Assembly (NCBI GenBank): GCA_036924085.1
Contig: JAVGWX010000019.1
Span: 19,816,293-19,880,292 of the forward strand
Direction of reading: 5' to 3'
DNA from: Ariolimax columbianus
Taxonomy: Eukaryota > Mollusca > Gastropoda > Stylommatophora > Arionidae
DNA: 64,000 nucleotides
Shown: positions 1 to 10,100 of the stretch, piece by piece
Numbering within the stretch: the stretch's first letter is position 1
How the letters are laid out: each line of letters begins with the position of its first letter
The notes under the pieces: generated by a model
Databases searched by the model: none
The model's input: the letters and a program-made list of their open reading frames with translations, nothing else
Told to the model about the DNA's origin: nothing
Position numbers and translations under genes: made by a program

Positions 1-880
1 AATCGTTGTCATATTATCAGTTTCTGACTAAAAGAAATTCAAAAAATTATGGATTGACCAAAAAGATAGAATTACACATAAGAAAGATAATATCTCCGAT
101 ATTCTTTTATTGCTTGTTGAACAGCTGAAGATGTTATTTCCAGAAACAAGCAATGTGAATTAGCGAGGCTATTGTCGTGTAGTTTGCCTCGATCAATCTC
201 ATTCAATATTTATGGAGAACATTGTTCACTGTGAGTGCATTGGGGGAAGGTTGGGGGAAGAGGGAATGTGGTCGCTTGAAATGTAACATTTACTCCTATC
301 GATGCAAATTGAATTGCACTCTTGTGGGAATGATGACATGACATGACACATCTAGGTCACGTGGGTTTTATAAATAGTGTATGTTTGTTAGGTCGGTGCG
401 TTAAATTGACGCCAACTTGCGAGCCCACAAAGCACCGTATTTTCTCTCTTTTGCTAGAGTTGTTTTACATCCTTTTTTTTTTTTAAGACCTCTACATCTT
501 TACTCGATTATTTTTCTCTGAATTGCAATTTCTTATATGTTTAAATTTGTTTAGTTAATCTTCTTCGTTAATAATATTTCTAGACGTGATCATGGGAAAC
601 ATTTCTCTGTTCGTCTTGCAAAAACAAAAACTCTCGAACGGCGAGCTCGAACGACGAGAAATTTGCACAGCTCGTTCTGTTAAGCATCAAAGATGGCGGT
701 ATAACTGGCTGCGGGTCTACATTGCTCTGCTGATTCAGTTCATTAAAGATGCCGCCAGACAATGGATTTGCCAGGAATTCACACTAGTCGATGACATACA
801 CTTGTGTTCACGGAAACGTGTAGTTGTTTTCAATTTGGACTGGTTAATTAGTTCGTTTTGTGTGTTTTCTTCCGTCCGAT
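1..880. other. Unrecognised AT-rich sequence
   Basis: I see no homology to any family. A poly-T run lies near 475-484. An open frame of 138 codons starts at 586 on the plus strand, but its last third runs into a repeat (family H, from about 880) and its composition looks like chance, so I do not call it a gene. Confidence 0.4.
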
Positions 881-1172
881 TATCCTGGAATGGACATCAG
901 CTAAATAAATATCCTGGGAGAGGCACCTACCTCCTACCAGGCGCGTCAGCAGGGTTGCGGATTGCTGAAAGGCCTCCTAATTTGGAGGTTAGCTGTGACT
1001 AAATAAGCAGCCGTGGACAAAAACGGGTCGGCAGGCATGGAGGCTGTAAGGAGGCAGCCCCTCCACCATGCAAAGACACAAAATGCTAATCACCTGTTTG
1101 TCTTAAAAATGATTACAAGTCAAAACATACCTCTACACCTCACGGTAGAAGAGGAGCGACTAAGTAAGTAAG
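880..1172 (+). mobile_element. Family H retroposon with (TAAG)n tail
   Basis: The last 45 bases, ending in a short TAAG repeat, match almost perfectly (about 44 of 45 by eye) the reverse complement of 42081-42125. That second copy sits between perfect 14-bp target duplications, so this is the 3' end of a retrotransposed element. The 5' limit is uncertain; 880 is where the style of sequence changes. No tRNA head or coding region was recognised. Confidence 0.5.
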
Positions 1173-1795
1173 TATATGAATATCACTACGTTTAAACATG
1201 TGTCATATTTCACACAGCTAAACTTCACGAGATTAGCGCCCTTTGCCTTGAATTACCTGTCCTGGATATGTCAAATTTGATAGATTATCAGCTCGTAGTA
1301 CTAAGTAGTAAAGACTGTGTACATATGTTCAGCTCTCTAGGTTATTTGGAAACTGATTAAAATATGAGAAATAGAAGTTAATGAACACGTACAACGGCCA
1401 TGTCAAGTTAAATAAAAGCTTGTAAAAATGACAAGAAAGATATACGAGGAAGAGCTCAGTTCTAGGGGCTTCAGTTTACAACAACATCACAATTACCTCA
1501 CGAGATCATATGTATGTCTGGTTCACCGATTCGATACCTTAACTATCTGAACTGAATCGATCTAGTTCCCTTGGAATTAGGGGATACACCAAAAAGAGGG
1601 TTTTACTATTCGATCGAATACGAATAGAGGCCTTTAACTGTTCAGTCGGATACGAATATGGACAGTGGGTGAACGTTTGTTATTTAAAAAGTTGAGTTCG
1701 ATACGTCTGCTGGCATTTCCTATCATTTTAAAGTAATCAGATACTTTATTTCCGCCCTGCCTTTAATTTTGTGTATTGCAATTCAGGAAGCCAAT
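1173..1795. other. Unrecognised intergenic sequence
   Basis: There is no coding region, repeat array or element I can name. It ends where the inverted SINE pair begins. Confidence 0.4.
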
Positions 1796-1799
1796 ATGG

Positions 1800-2099
1800 C
1801 GAAACTTCGAGACAGCTAGTTGTAAACAAAGAATGTTTGTTTGGGACAGTGAGCGCACGACAAGTGTTTATCAGCACTCGGGCAGCTTATGTACGAATAA
1901 CGAAGAAAAGACAGTGAAGTAATGACAAAGCGCTCCAATCATCTCAAGGCCTAGAGTTCGATTTCCTGGCTGTCCATTACTTCACTGTATTTTCTGTTGT
2001 TCGTTATGCATGTTACCGGAGTGCTGATAAGTACTATTCGTGTAATCGTAGTCACTAACAAACATTCTTTGTTAACAACTGACTGCCTCTAAGTTTCCA
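1800..2099. mobile_element. Inverted pair of tRNA-like SINEs (family E), long palindrome
   Basis: The arms at about 1800-1925 and 1975-2099 are imperfect inverted repeats of roughly 125 bases. Both contain ACAAAGAATGTTTGTT, TTATCAGCACTC and CAGTGAAGTAATG in the left-arm sense. The right copy plus its head (about 1926-1974, with a B-box-like AGTTCGATTTCC) is homologous to the single plus-strand SINE at 4105-4275. I read this as two copies of one SINE in head-to-head orientation. A foldback DNA element is the alternative. Confidence 0.6.
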
Positions 2100-2269
2100 C
2101 ACATTCGTTTTCTTACCCCGTTCCTTAACTGAAGCTACCAATATTCATTGTTTGTCTACCTGTGACACAATGTTTTTGTTGCTGTTACGGATCCAGCAGC
2201 ATCCGGGCTCTTACCCTTTGGCCCAATGTCATGTAATAGTATATGCACGTGTTTATCAGCTGTTGTCAG

Positions 2270-2910
2270 CTAGTGCCATGTATCTGACCATGGAGGAAGA
2301 AGCATTTTCCTAAAATCGTTGAGCGCTGAGCACTCAAAAAGATGATGATCAACGGTTTTATATCGGCGTGTATACAGCTGGCACTCAGGAGTGTGTTGTG
2401 GTTGGATTCCGTTCAGGTGTTTGTAAAGTGGGATGTATTGGGTTCCGTTCAGGTGTTTGTAAAGTGGGATGTGTTGGGTTCTGTTCAGGTGTTTGTAAAG
2501 GGGGATGAGTTGGGTTCTCAGTCGGAAAATGGTGCTCTGATCCTTCCTTGTGGGTTGATTTACGCTGTCATTTAGACTGGGGCCTGCCATATGTCTGGAG
2601 ACCTCCCTCCCCGTGTTTCCCATACCCATCTGTTTAGCCAAGTTTCTTTGTTAACTAATCTTATGAGCTGTTTGGTTGTTTGTAAAGTTATTGCTGTGTG
2701 TGGCTGTTCTGGTCTTGATCCCTCCTGTGTTAGTCTGTCTGCCTTATCATTGCCAGATGTGCTTGAGTGTAAAGGGATCCACTGCAGAACTATTTTGACA
2801 GCACTAGAAGTCATAATGTGGTCAATATCTAGCGACATTTGGATACGGTCAGGTATAAAATGACCAGCAACTTCTAATGCTTGAAGAGCTGCCATTGAAT
2901 GTATGAAAAT
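2270..2910 (-). pseudogene. I-like LINE, RNase H and C-terminal region, decayed
   Basis: On the minus strand, from about 2910 downward, it encodes the end of an RNase H domain: a S-M-A-A-L-Q-A-L helix, then V-L-Q-W-I-P-L-H, then G-N-D-K-A-D-R-L, where the last Asp is the usual catalytic position. A linker follows, and then the C-terminal block of such elements, ending with R-R-Y-K-T-V-D-H-H-L-F-E-C. There is a frame change around 2575-2640. Inside the C-terminal block a 12-codon segment is present three times (2403-2518). No reverse transcriptase lies next to it, so it is a 5'-truncated remnant. Confidence 0.75.
2403..2518 (-). repeat. 36-bp tandem triplication inside LINE coding sequence
   Basis: Three and a bit copies of a 36-bp unit, plus-strand core GTTCAGGTGTTTGTAAAG, keep the LINE reading frame (12 codons, I-P-L-Y-K-H-L-N-G-T-Q-x on the minus strand). 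The copies differ by a few bases, so the event is not brand new. Confidence 0.85.
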
Positions 2911-3084
2911 AGCAATATGTTGGGCCTATGAAAGAACGAAATCAATAATTATTTTCAGATGGGGACACAAACATTTAAGACAGGTATCTGATCTATGATT
3001 AAGGATAGGAAGGTTAGTAAGTGATTGAGTCTACCAATTTGTGTGGATCGAACTCGGACTATATTCCACAGTCGCTTTTGTTGA

Positions 3085-4001
3085 GGGATATAGATGCTGA
3101 CCAGCGCATGAGCTGCAGTGGTCAGCGACCCATAGCTGACTGCTAGCGTCAGGGTCAGCGAACCAGAGCTGCCAAGACCCTTCTACACCTCCACGCGGTG
3201 ATCCTGGATAACAGGCAGCAGTAGGGCAGACTGGCTAAGGAGAAGGGATCGAAGAGAGAATGCTAACCCGGTACTCAAAAAATGCTTGCTGAAGTCCGAT
3301 GTATTGGACCGCAAGGTGCAAATATCGCATTCAAGCTGTAAACTACGACACAACGCATTCCGTTCTCTAGACTACATTCTACTATTAAAGCCCTTTCAGG
3401 GTTTGGTAGCAAGAGATTGAGAACGAACGAAGCCAAGCCACGCAAAGCCAAGCCACGCCAAGCCACGCCAAGCCACGCCAAGCCACGCCACGCCAAGCCA
3501 CGCCAAGCCACGCCAAGCCAAGACACGCCAAGCCAAGCCACGCCAAGCCAAGCCACGCCAGGCCACGCCAAGCCAAGCCAAGCCACGCTAAGCCAAGCCA
3601 AGCCACGCCAAGCCAGGACAAGCCACGCCAAGTCAAGCCACGCCAAGCCAAGCCACGCCAAGCCAAGCCACGCCAAGCCAAGCCAAGCCACGCCAAGCCA
3701 CGCCAAGCCAAGCCACGCCAAGCCAAGCCAAGCCACGCCAAGTCAAGCCACGCCAAGTCAAGCCAAGCCACGCCAAGCCAAGCCAAGCCACGCCACGCTA
3801 GGCCAAGCCAAGCCACGCCAAGCCAAGCCACGCCACGCCAAGTCACGCCAAGCCACGCCAAGCCACGCCAAGCCTAGCCACGCCAAGCCACGCCACGCCA
3901 AGCCACGCCACACCAAGCCACGCCAAGTCAAGCCAAGCCAAGCCAAGCCACGCCACGCCACGCCACGCCAAGCCACGCCAAGTCAAGCCACGCCAAGACG
4001 T
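3085..4001 (+). mobile_element. Family A retroposon, copy A1, with expanded tail
   Basis: The body (3085-3417) matches copies at 21502-21862 and 42806-43200 along its whole length. Shared blocks include GCGCATGAGCTGCAGTGGTC, GGAGAAGGGATCGAAGAG, TGCTGAAGTCCGATGT and GGTTTGGTAGCAAGAGATTG. TTTTGTTGA occurs at 3076-3084 and again at 4002-4010 and is best read as the target-site duplication. That would place the pentamer array 3417-4001 inside the insertion, as its 3' tail. No protein-coding capacity is evident. Confidence 0.8.
3417..4001 (+). repeat. Pentamer array, units AGCCA and CGCCA
   Basis: About 580 bases consist almost wholly of the two pentamers AGCCA and CGCCA with rare single-base variants. 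All frames are open for long stretches and give spurious Ala-Lys-Pro or Ala-Trp-Leu-Gly repeats. The seed is visible in copy A2, whose tail (about 21847-21862) is the short ACCAAGCCAAACCAAG. Confidence 0.9.
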
Positions 4002-4075
4002 TTTTGTTGAATGACGAAAGACTGCACCAGTTGTGGCATCTTTTTCTGGGTGTCTCGCTAGTCTAGCACCTTAAC

Positions 4076-4077
<2 letters not shown>

Positions 4078-4117
<40 letters not shown>
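4078..4117 (+). repeat. (CT)n microsatellite
   Basis: About 19 CT dinucleotides sit directly before the SINE at 4105-4275 and seem to have replaced its A-box end. Confidence 0.9.
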
Positions 4118-4121
<4 letters not shown>

Positions 4122-4275
4122 GCAAGGCGCTTCCGTCATCTGGAGGTCAGGCGTTCGAATTACGGTCTTACCAATACTTATCTTTCTTTTCTGATGTCTG
4201 CTATATGTTACCCGAGTGCAGATAAATACTTGTCTTGTGATCGTTGTCTCGAACAAATATTCCTTGCACTTCAGT
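4105..4275 (+). mobile_element. tRNA-like SINE, family E
   Basis: The head contains a B-box-like GCGTTCGAATTAC. The body (GTTACCCGAGTGCAGATAAA, then GAACAAATATTCCTTG) is homologous to the right arm of the palindrome at 1800-2099. The A box is missing or overwritten by the CT repeat. Confidence 0.55.
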
Positions 4276-4510
4276 TAAGATTTATAGTCTACACCATGGA
4301 TCTAATAGTACAAAATCTTAACGGAAATAAGGACTGTACAGACCGGAAAACATGTATTTAAAACTGATATAATCTCTACAACGCATGTCCTTCTACAGAT
4401 ACTGCTAAATGGCTTGAACCACTGGCAACACCTTCGATAAAAATCGATTTCCACTACGATACGGTAATGAAACTGAAAGGCATCGTCTTCTTTTTTGGCT
4501 TGTTCTCCTA

Positions 4511-4945
4511 CTTGTGCATTTCAGCGTCAGGTTATGAAGATATTTCTTGACCAGGTCCAATATTTGCTTCGTATATTGTGAGCCTTACTGCTTCTGTTAT
4601 TTCTGCGTCTTCTTCTTCTTCTGCGTTCGTTCTCAATCTCCTACTACCAAGTTCTGAATTCTGCTATCCATCTTTTGAGTTGGCGGCTTTTGGCTTTGTA
4701 TCCATTGTATCTGTGTAGCATTGCTTTCTGGGGGATATTATCTAGTGTGTGTCGTGTCACGTGGCCGAAGCATTTGATTTGCTGTCTCTTTATGTGGTCT
4801 ACCACTGGTGTTGTACCTACTTGTCTTTTAATATCTCCGTTCCTGATTCTATCCATTCTTGTTACTCCATGCGAATAACATGGCATGCGAACAACTTGGC
4901 CAGTCCATCTTAAGTTGGCTATTCTTAGAAGTCTATGCAGGCTTA
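4511..4945 (-). pseudogene. Decayed LINE C-terminal fragments with a family A end inserted
   Basis: On the minus strand 4650-4945 encodes typical LINE C-terminal blocks, L-R-W-T-G-Q-V-V-R-M-P and then I-K-C-F-G-H-V-T-R, and M-D-R-I-R-N-G-D-I-K-R-Q close to the fragment at 52260-52500. Between 4606 and 4655 there is a short 3' end of family A (TTC repeat, then CGTTCGTTCTCAATCTCC). The stretch 4517-4600 carries one copy of the sequence that is a six-fold 57-bp array at 51905-52250. Confidence 0.6.
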
Positions 4946-5510
4946 ACATGTTAGTCCCGTTAAGAATTTCAGTCTTGCCCCCCCCCCCCCTATTTATATG
5001 TAATTCCGGAGGGAATAAGTTAACCTCAATCCATTTCATCCTAAGGGAATTCACATTGCCGGACTTTCAATCCATGCTTTGGAAAAATCCAGAAGGGATG
5101 GCTGCGGCCTAAGTGACCATCAGACATAGATGTCTCCAAACGTCAGGGTCTTGTGTCGGTCTACTGTCCTGGCCGTGCTGGGGTTCACTACAATGAAAGA
5201 GCTGATTAAGATACTGGCTTCAAAAGCACCCAAGTGATGACGTCAGATATGAACAACCTGAACTCACTAAAAATCCACCAAGGGCCACCTGCTGGATGAC
5301 TACACTATCATCCAATGACCGCAGGGGTTTGAAATTATACATTGAGTAATCAGGAGTGTGTACTACAGAGATCATTGGTGTTTATACCCTTCATAATTGC
5401 TGAAAGAGTCTGAGTACCTTTCAATCTGCCCGGTATACAGTGATGATAATTTTTCGTAAATTGATATATGTTATCGCATACATGCACCCATCCTTAAATA
5501 TATATATATA
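4946..5510. other. Unrecognised sequence with a C run
   Basis: Apart from a poly-C run at about 4979-4991 I see nothing identifiable here. Confidence 0.4.
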
Positions 5511-5511
5511 T

Positions 5512-5553
<42 letters not shown>

Positions 5554-5685
5554 CTCGATCACTTGTTTACAGATACTCTGTCCATGGTTATAGCACTAAA
5601 AAGCCAGAAAAATACAGAACTTAATGACTTCAGAGCAGTACTTTGTCAACTATGCCTGCAGTCTGTTTCTGTTTCCGTGCGATAA
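5511..5685 (+). pseudogene. (CT)n tract followed by an I-like LINE RNase H scrap
   Basis: After about 20 CT repeats, 5572-5685 encodes T-D-T-L-S-M-V-I-A-L-K-S-Q-K-N-T-E-L-N-D and on to C-Q-L-C. This is the RNase H region of the element at 38668-40822. Unlike that copy, this scrap keeps the Asp of the T-D motif. Confidence 0.7.
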
Positions 5686-6654
5686 CTCGGACACACCCGT
5701 ATATGTTGTTATCAAATGGGCCGATACGAAACCGGAATACGAAAATTGCTCGGTCAAGGTTGAATTATCAGTGGAGCGAAACGAATACAGCGCCACCGAA
5801 CACGCCAACCTACCGATAAACATACTAATTATCTTAACGGTCCGGAGGTCATGACACGTTAGCTTCCGATCGAAGTTTAATTTAAAAAATGGCTGAGGCC
5901 AGTTTACGGGACATAATTACATGTAGCGTTATCTCCCTTCCTCCAAAGTGGTACCATGATGTGGGGAAACTCAAGAGAGCGTCTGTAACCTTCCGAGCAC
6001 ATAGAGAGAGCTTCAAACACATTAACCGTCCAATTTCCCTGGGTGGATCCAGGACTCCTAATTGTGGAGGAATAAATAAGCCCACTGGATCTCCATTGCA
6101 TGTCGTAAAGGAGACTAAAAAGAGGTGTGCATGAAGCTAGCAAACTCATCGTGTAAAACAAATTTCTACAGAAACCACCAAGAGCGTGCAGTAGTAGGGG
6201 TGGTGCAATGTTTCATCTGCAATTAAAAAGACGTCCCTGCCTCTTTCTCTCCCTCTCTCCATTTATCTATTAGGATCTCTCTTCCTATACACCTCTGTGG
6301 TTCAAGATGCAAATAGAAAAGGTCCACTGCTTCCATGCATATCATCAGAGACAATTGAGGAAGATTGTTCATGGTCCTGGTATGCTCAACATGTAGAAAC
6401 TATTGCCATAACCCTGCGCTGCAAATGATTGGAAGTAAGTTTTCCTAAAAACTGGTTCAATCACTCATCAATGCCCCTGGCTCGTATCGGGGCATAGGCC
6501 ATTGACAACCCTCATCAAACAAGTTAGGTCTTGAGCTGCCCTTTCTGTCGCTATCCAGTTACTTCTCATATTCTGATGCCCTTCGTTTTCAAAGACTGTT
6601 TCCTTTTGATTGGTTGTTAATGTTTCCATAACCAGCTTTGCTTTATGGATCGAG
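5686..6654. other. Unrecognised sequence
   Basis: No recognisable gene or element. Short open frames at about 5690-5854 and 5889-6134 match nothing I know. Confidence 0.35.
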
Positions 6655-9600
6655 AGGATTGGCTTGAACCAACATATTATTCTCTGTAGTTGGCTGGCCC
6701 TGATCTAACCTATTATTCTCTATGGTTGGCTGGCTTTTATCTAACCTATTATACTCTAGGTGGTTGGCTGGCCTTGATCTAACCTATTATTCTCTGTGGT
6801 TGGCTGGCTTTTATCTAACCTATTATACTCTAGGTGGTTGGCTGGCCTTGATCTAACCTATTATTCTCTATGGTTGGCTGGCTTTTATCTAACCTATTAT
6901 ACTCTAGGTGGTTGGCTGGCCTTGATCTAACCTATTATACTCTAGGTGGTTGGCTGGCCTTGATCTAACCTATTATACTCTATGGTTGGCTGGCTTTTAT
7001 CTAACCTATTATACTCTGGGTGGTTGGCTGGCTTTGATCTAACCTATTATACTCTAGGTGGTTGGCTGGCCTTGATCTAACCTATTATACTCTATGAATG
7101 GCTGGCTTTTATCTAACCTATTATACTCTATGGTTGGCTGGCTTTTATCTAACCTATTATACTCTATGGTTGGCTGGCTTTTATCTAACCTATTATACTC
7201 TAGGTGGTTGGCTGGCTTTTATCTAACCTATTATACTCTGTGGTTGGCTGGCCTTGATCTAACCTATTATACTCTGGGTGGTTGGCCGGCTTTGATCTAA
7301 CCTATTATACTCTGTGGTTGGCTGGCCTTGATCTAACCTATTATACTCTAGGTGGTTGGCTGGCCTTGATCTAACCTATTATACTCTAGGTGGTTGGCTG
7401 ACCTTGATCTAACTTATTATACTCTAGGTGGTTGGCTGGCCTTGATCTAACCTATTATACTCTGTGGTTGGCTGGCCCTGATCTAACCTATTATACTCTG
7501 TGGTTGGCTGGCCTTGATATAACCTATTATACTCTGTGGTTGGCTGGCCTTGATCTAACATATTATACTCTAGGTGCTTGGCTGGCCTTGATCTAACCTA
7601 GTATACTCTGTGGTTGGCTGGCCTTGATCTAACCTATTATATTCTGTGGTTGGCTGGCCTTGATCTAATCTATTATACTCTATGGTTGGCTGGCTTTTAT
7701 CTAACCTATTATACTCTGTGGTTGGCTGGCCTTGATCTAACCTATTATACTCTATGGTTGGCTGGCTGTTATCTAACCTATTATACTCTAGGTGGTTGGC
7801 TGGCTTTGATCTAACCTATTATACTCTAGGTGGTTGGCTGGCCTTGATCTAACCTATTATACTCTATGAATGGCTGGCTTTTATCTAACCTATTATACTC
7901 TATGGTTGGCTAGCTTTTATCTAACCTATTATACTCTATGGTTGGCTGGCTTTTATCTAACCTATTATACTCTAGGTGGTTGGCTGGCTTTTATCTAACC
8001 TATTATACTCTGTGGTTGGCTGGCCTTGATCTAACCTATTATACTCTGGGTGGTTGGCTGGCTTTGATCTAACCTATTATACTCTGTGGTTGGCTGGCCT
8101 TGATCTAACCTATTATACTCTAGGTGGTTGGCTGGCCTTGATCTAACCTATTATACTCTAGGTGGTTGGCTGGCCTTGATCTAACCTATTATACTCTATG
8201 TGGTTGGCTGGCCTTGATCTAACCTATTATACTCTGTGGTTGGCTGGACCTTGATCTAACCTATTATACTCTAAGTGGTTTGCTGGCCTTGATCTAACTT
8301 ATTATACTCTAGGTGGTTGGTTGGCCTTGATCTAACCTATTATACTCTAATTGGTTGGCTGGCCTTGATCTAACCTATTATACTCTATGGTTGGCTGGCT
8401 TTTATCTAACCTATTATACTCTGTGGTTGGCTGGCCTTGATCTAACCTATTATACTCTGGGTGGTTGGCTGGCTTTGATCTAACCTATTATACTCTGTGG
8501 TTGGCTGGCCTTGATCTAACCTATTATACTCTAGGTGGTTGGCTGGCCTTGATCTAACCTATTATACTCTGTGGTTGGCTGGCCTTGATCTAACATATTA
8601 TACTCTAGGTGGTTGGCTGGCTTTGATCTAACCTATTATACTCTAGGTGGTTGGCTGGCCTTGATCTAACCTATTATACTCTAAGTGGTTGGCTGGCTTT
8701 AATATAACCTATTATACTCTAGGTGGTTGGCTGACCTTGATCTAACCTATTATACTAGGTGGTTGGCTGGCTTTGATCTCACCTATTATACTCTAGGTGG
8801 TTGGCTGGCCTTGATCCAACCTATTATATTCTGTGGTTGGCTGGCCTTGATCTAACCTATTATACTCTGTGGTTGGCTGGCCCTGATCTAACCTATTATA
8901 CTCTGTGGTTGGCTGGCCTTGATCTAACCTATTATACTCTGTGGTTGGCTGGCCTTGATCTAACATATTATACTCTAGGTGGTTGGCTGGCCTTGATCTA
9001 ACCTAGTATACTCTGTGGTTGGCTGGCCTTGATCTAACCTATTATACTCTGTGGTTGGCTGGCCTTGATCTAATCTATTATACTCTGTGGTTGGCTGGCC
9101 TTGATCTAGCCTATTATACTCTGTGGTTCGCTGGCTTTTATCTAACCTATTATACTCTAGGTGGTTGGCTGGCCTTGATCTAACCTATTATACTCTAGGT
9201 GGTTGGCTGGCATTGATCTAACCTATTATACTCTGTGGTTGGGTGGCCTTGATCTAACCTATTATACTCTAGGTGGTTGGCTGGCCTTGATCTAACCTGT
9301 TCATAGTCTAGGTGGTTGGCCTTGAACCAACATATTATTATCTGTGGTTGGCTGCCCTTGATCTGATCTATTATACTCTAAATGGTTGGCTGACCTTGAT
9401 CTAACCTATTATACTCTATGGTTGGCTGGCCTTGATCCAACCTATTATACTCTAGGTGGTTGGCTGGCCTTGATCTAACCTGTTCATAGTCTAGGTGGTT
9501 GACCTTAAACCAACATATTATACTCTGTGGTTGGTTGGCCTTGAACTAACATATTATACTCTAGATGGTTGGCTGGCCTTGATCTAACCTATTATACTCT

Positions 9601-10100
9601 AGGTGGTTGGCTGACCTTGATCTAACCTATTATACTCTGTAGTTTTCTGGCCTTGATCCAACCTATTATACTCTAGGTAGTTGGCTGCCCTTGATCTAAC
9701 CTGTTTATAGGCTATGTGGTTGACATTGAACCAACATATTATACTCTGTGGTTGGCTGGCCTTTATCCAATCTATTATTCTCTAGGTGGTTGGCTGGCCT
9801 TGATCTAACCTGTTCATAGTCTAGGTAGTTGACCGAGAACCAACATATTATACTCTGTGGCTGGTTGGCCTTGAACTGACATATTATACTCTAGGTGGGT
9901 GGCTGGCCTTGATCTAACCTATTATACTCTGTGGTTGGCTGGCTTTGATCTAACCTATTATACTCTGTGGTTGGCTGGCCTTGATCTAACCTAGTATACT
10001 CTAGGTGGTTGGCTGGTCTTGAACTAACCTATTATACTCCAGGTGACTGGCCTTGCTCCAACCTATTATACTCTAGGTGGTTGGCCTTGATCCACCCTAT
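6655..10100 (+). repeat. 3.4-kb minisatellite, 36/38-bp unit
   Basis: About 90 copies of a unit with core GGTTGGCTGGCCTTGATCTA followed by ACCTATTATACTCT. A 36-bp form (TGTGG or TATGG joint) and a 38-bp form (TAGGTGG joint) alternate irregularly. Rare variants recur far apart: CTATGAATGGC occurs only near 7093 and 7866, and CCTAGTATACTCTGTGG near 7597 and 9002, which shows that blocks of many units were duplicated. The 9300-10100 end is more diverged. No parent element was recognised. Confidence 0.95.

Noticed and set aside
586..1002. 138-codon open frame as a gene
   Set aside because: No recognisable domain, no splice context, and the 3' third is within a retroposon.
3275..4010. Ala-Trp-Leu-Gly and Ala-Lys-Pro proteins
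   Set aside because: Translation of the AGCCA/CGCCA array in several frames on both strands. No gene.
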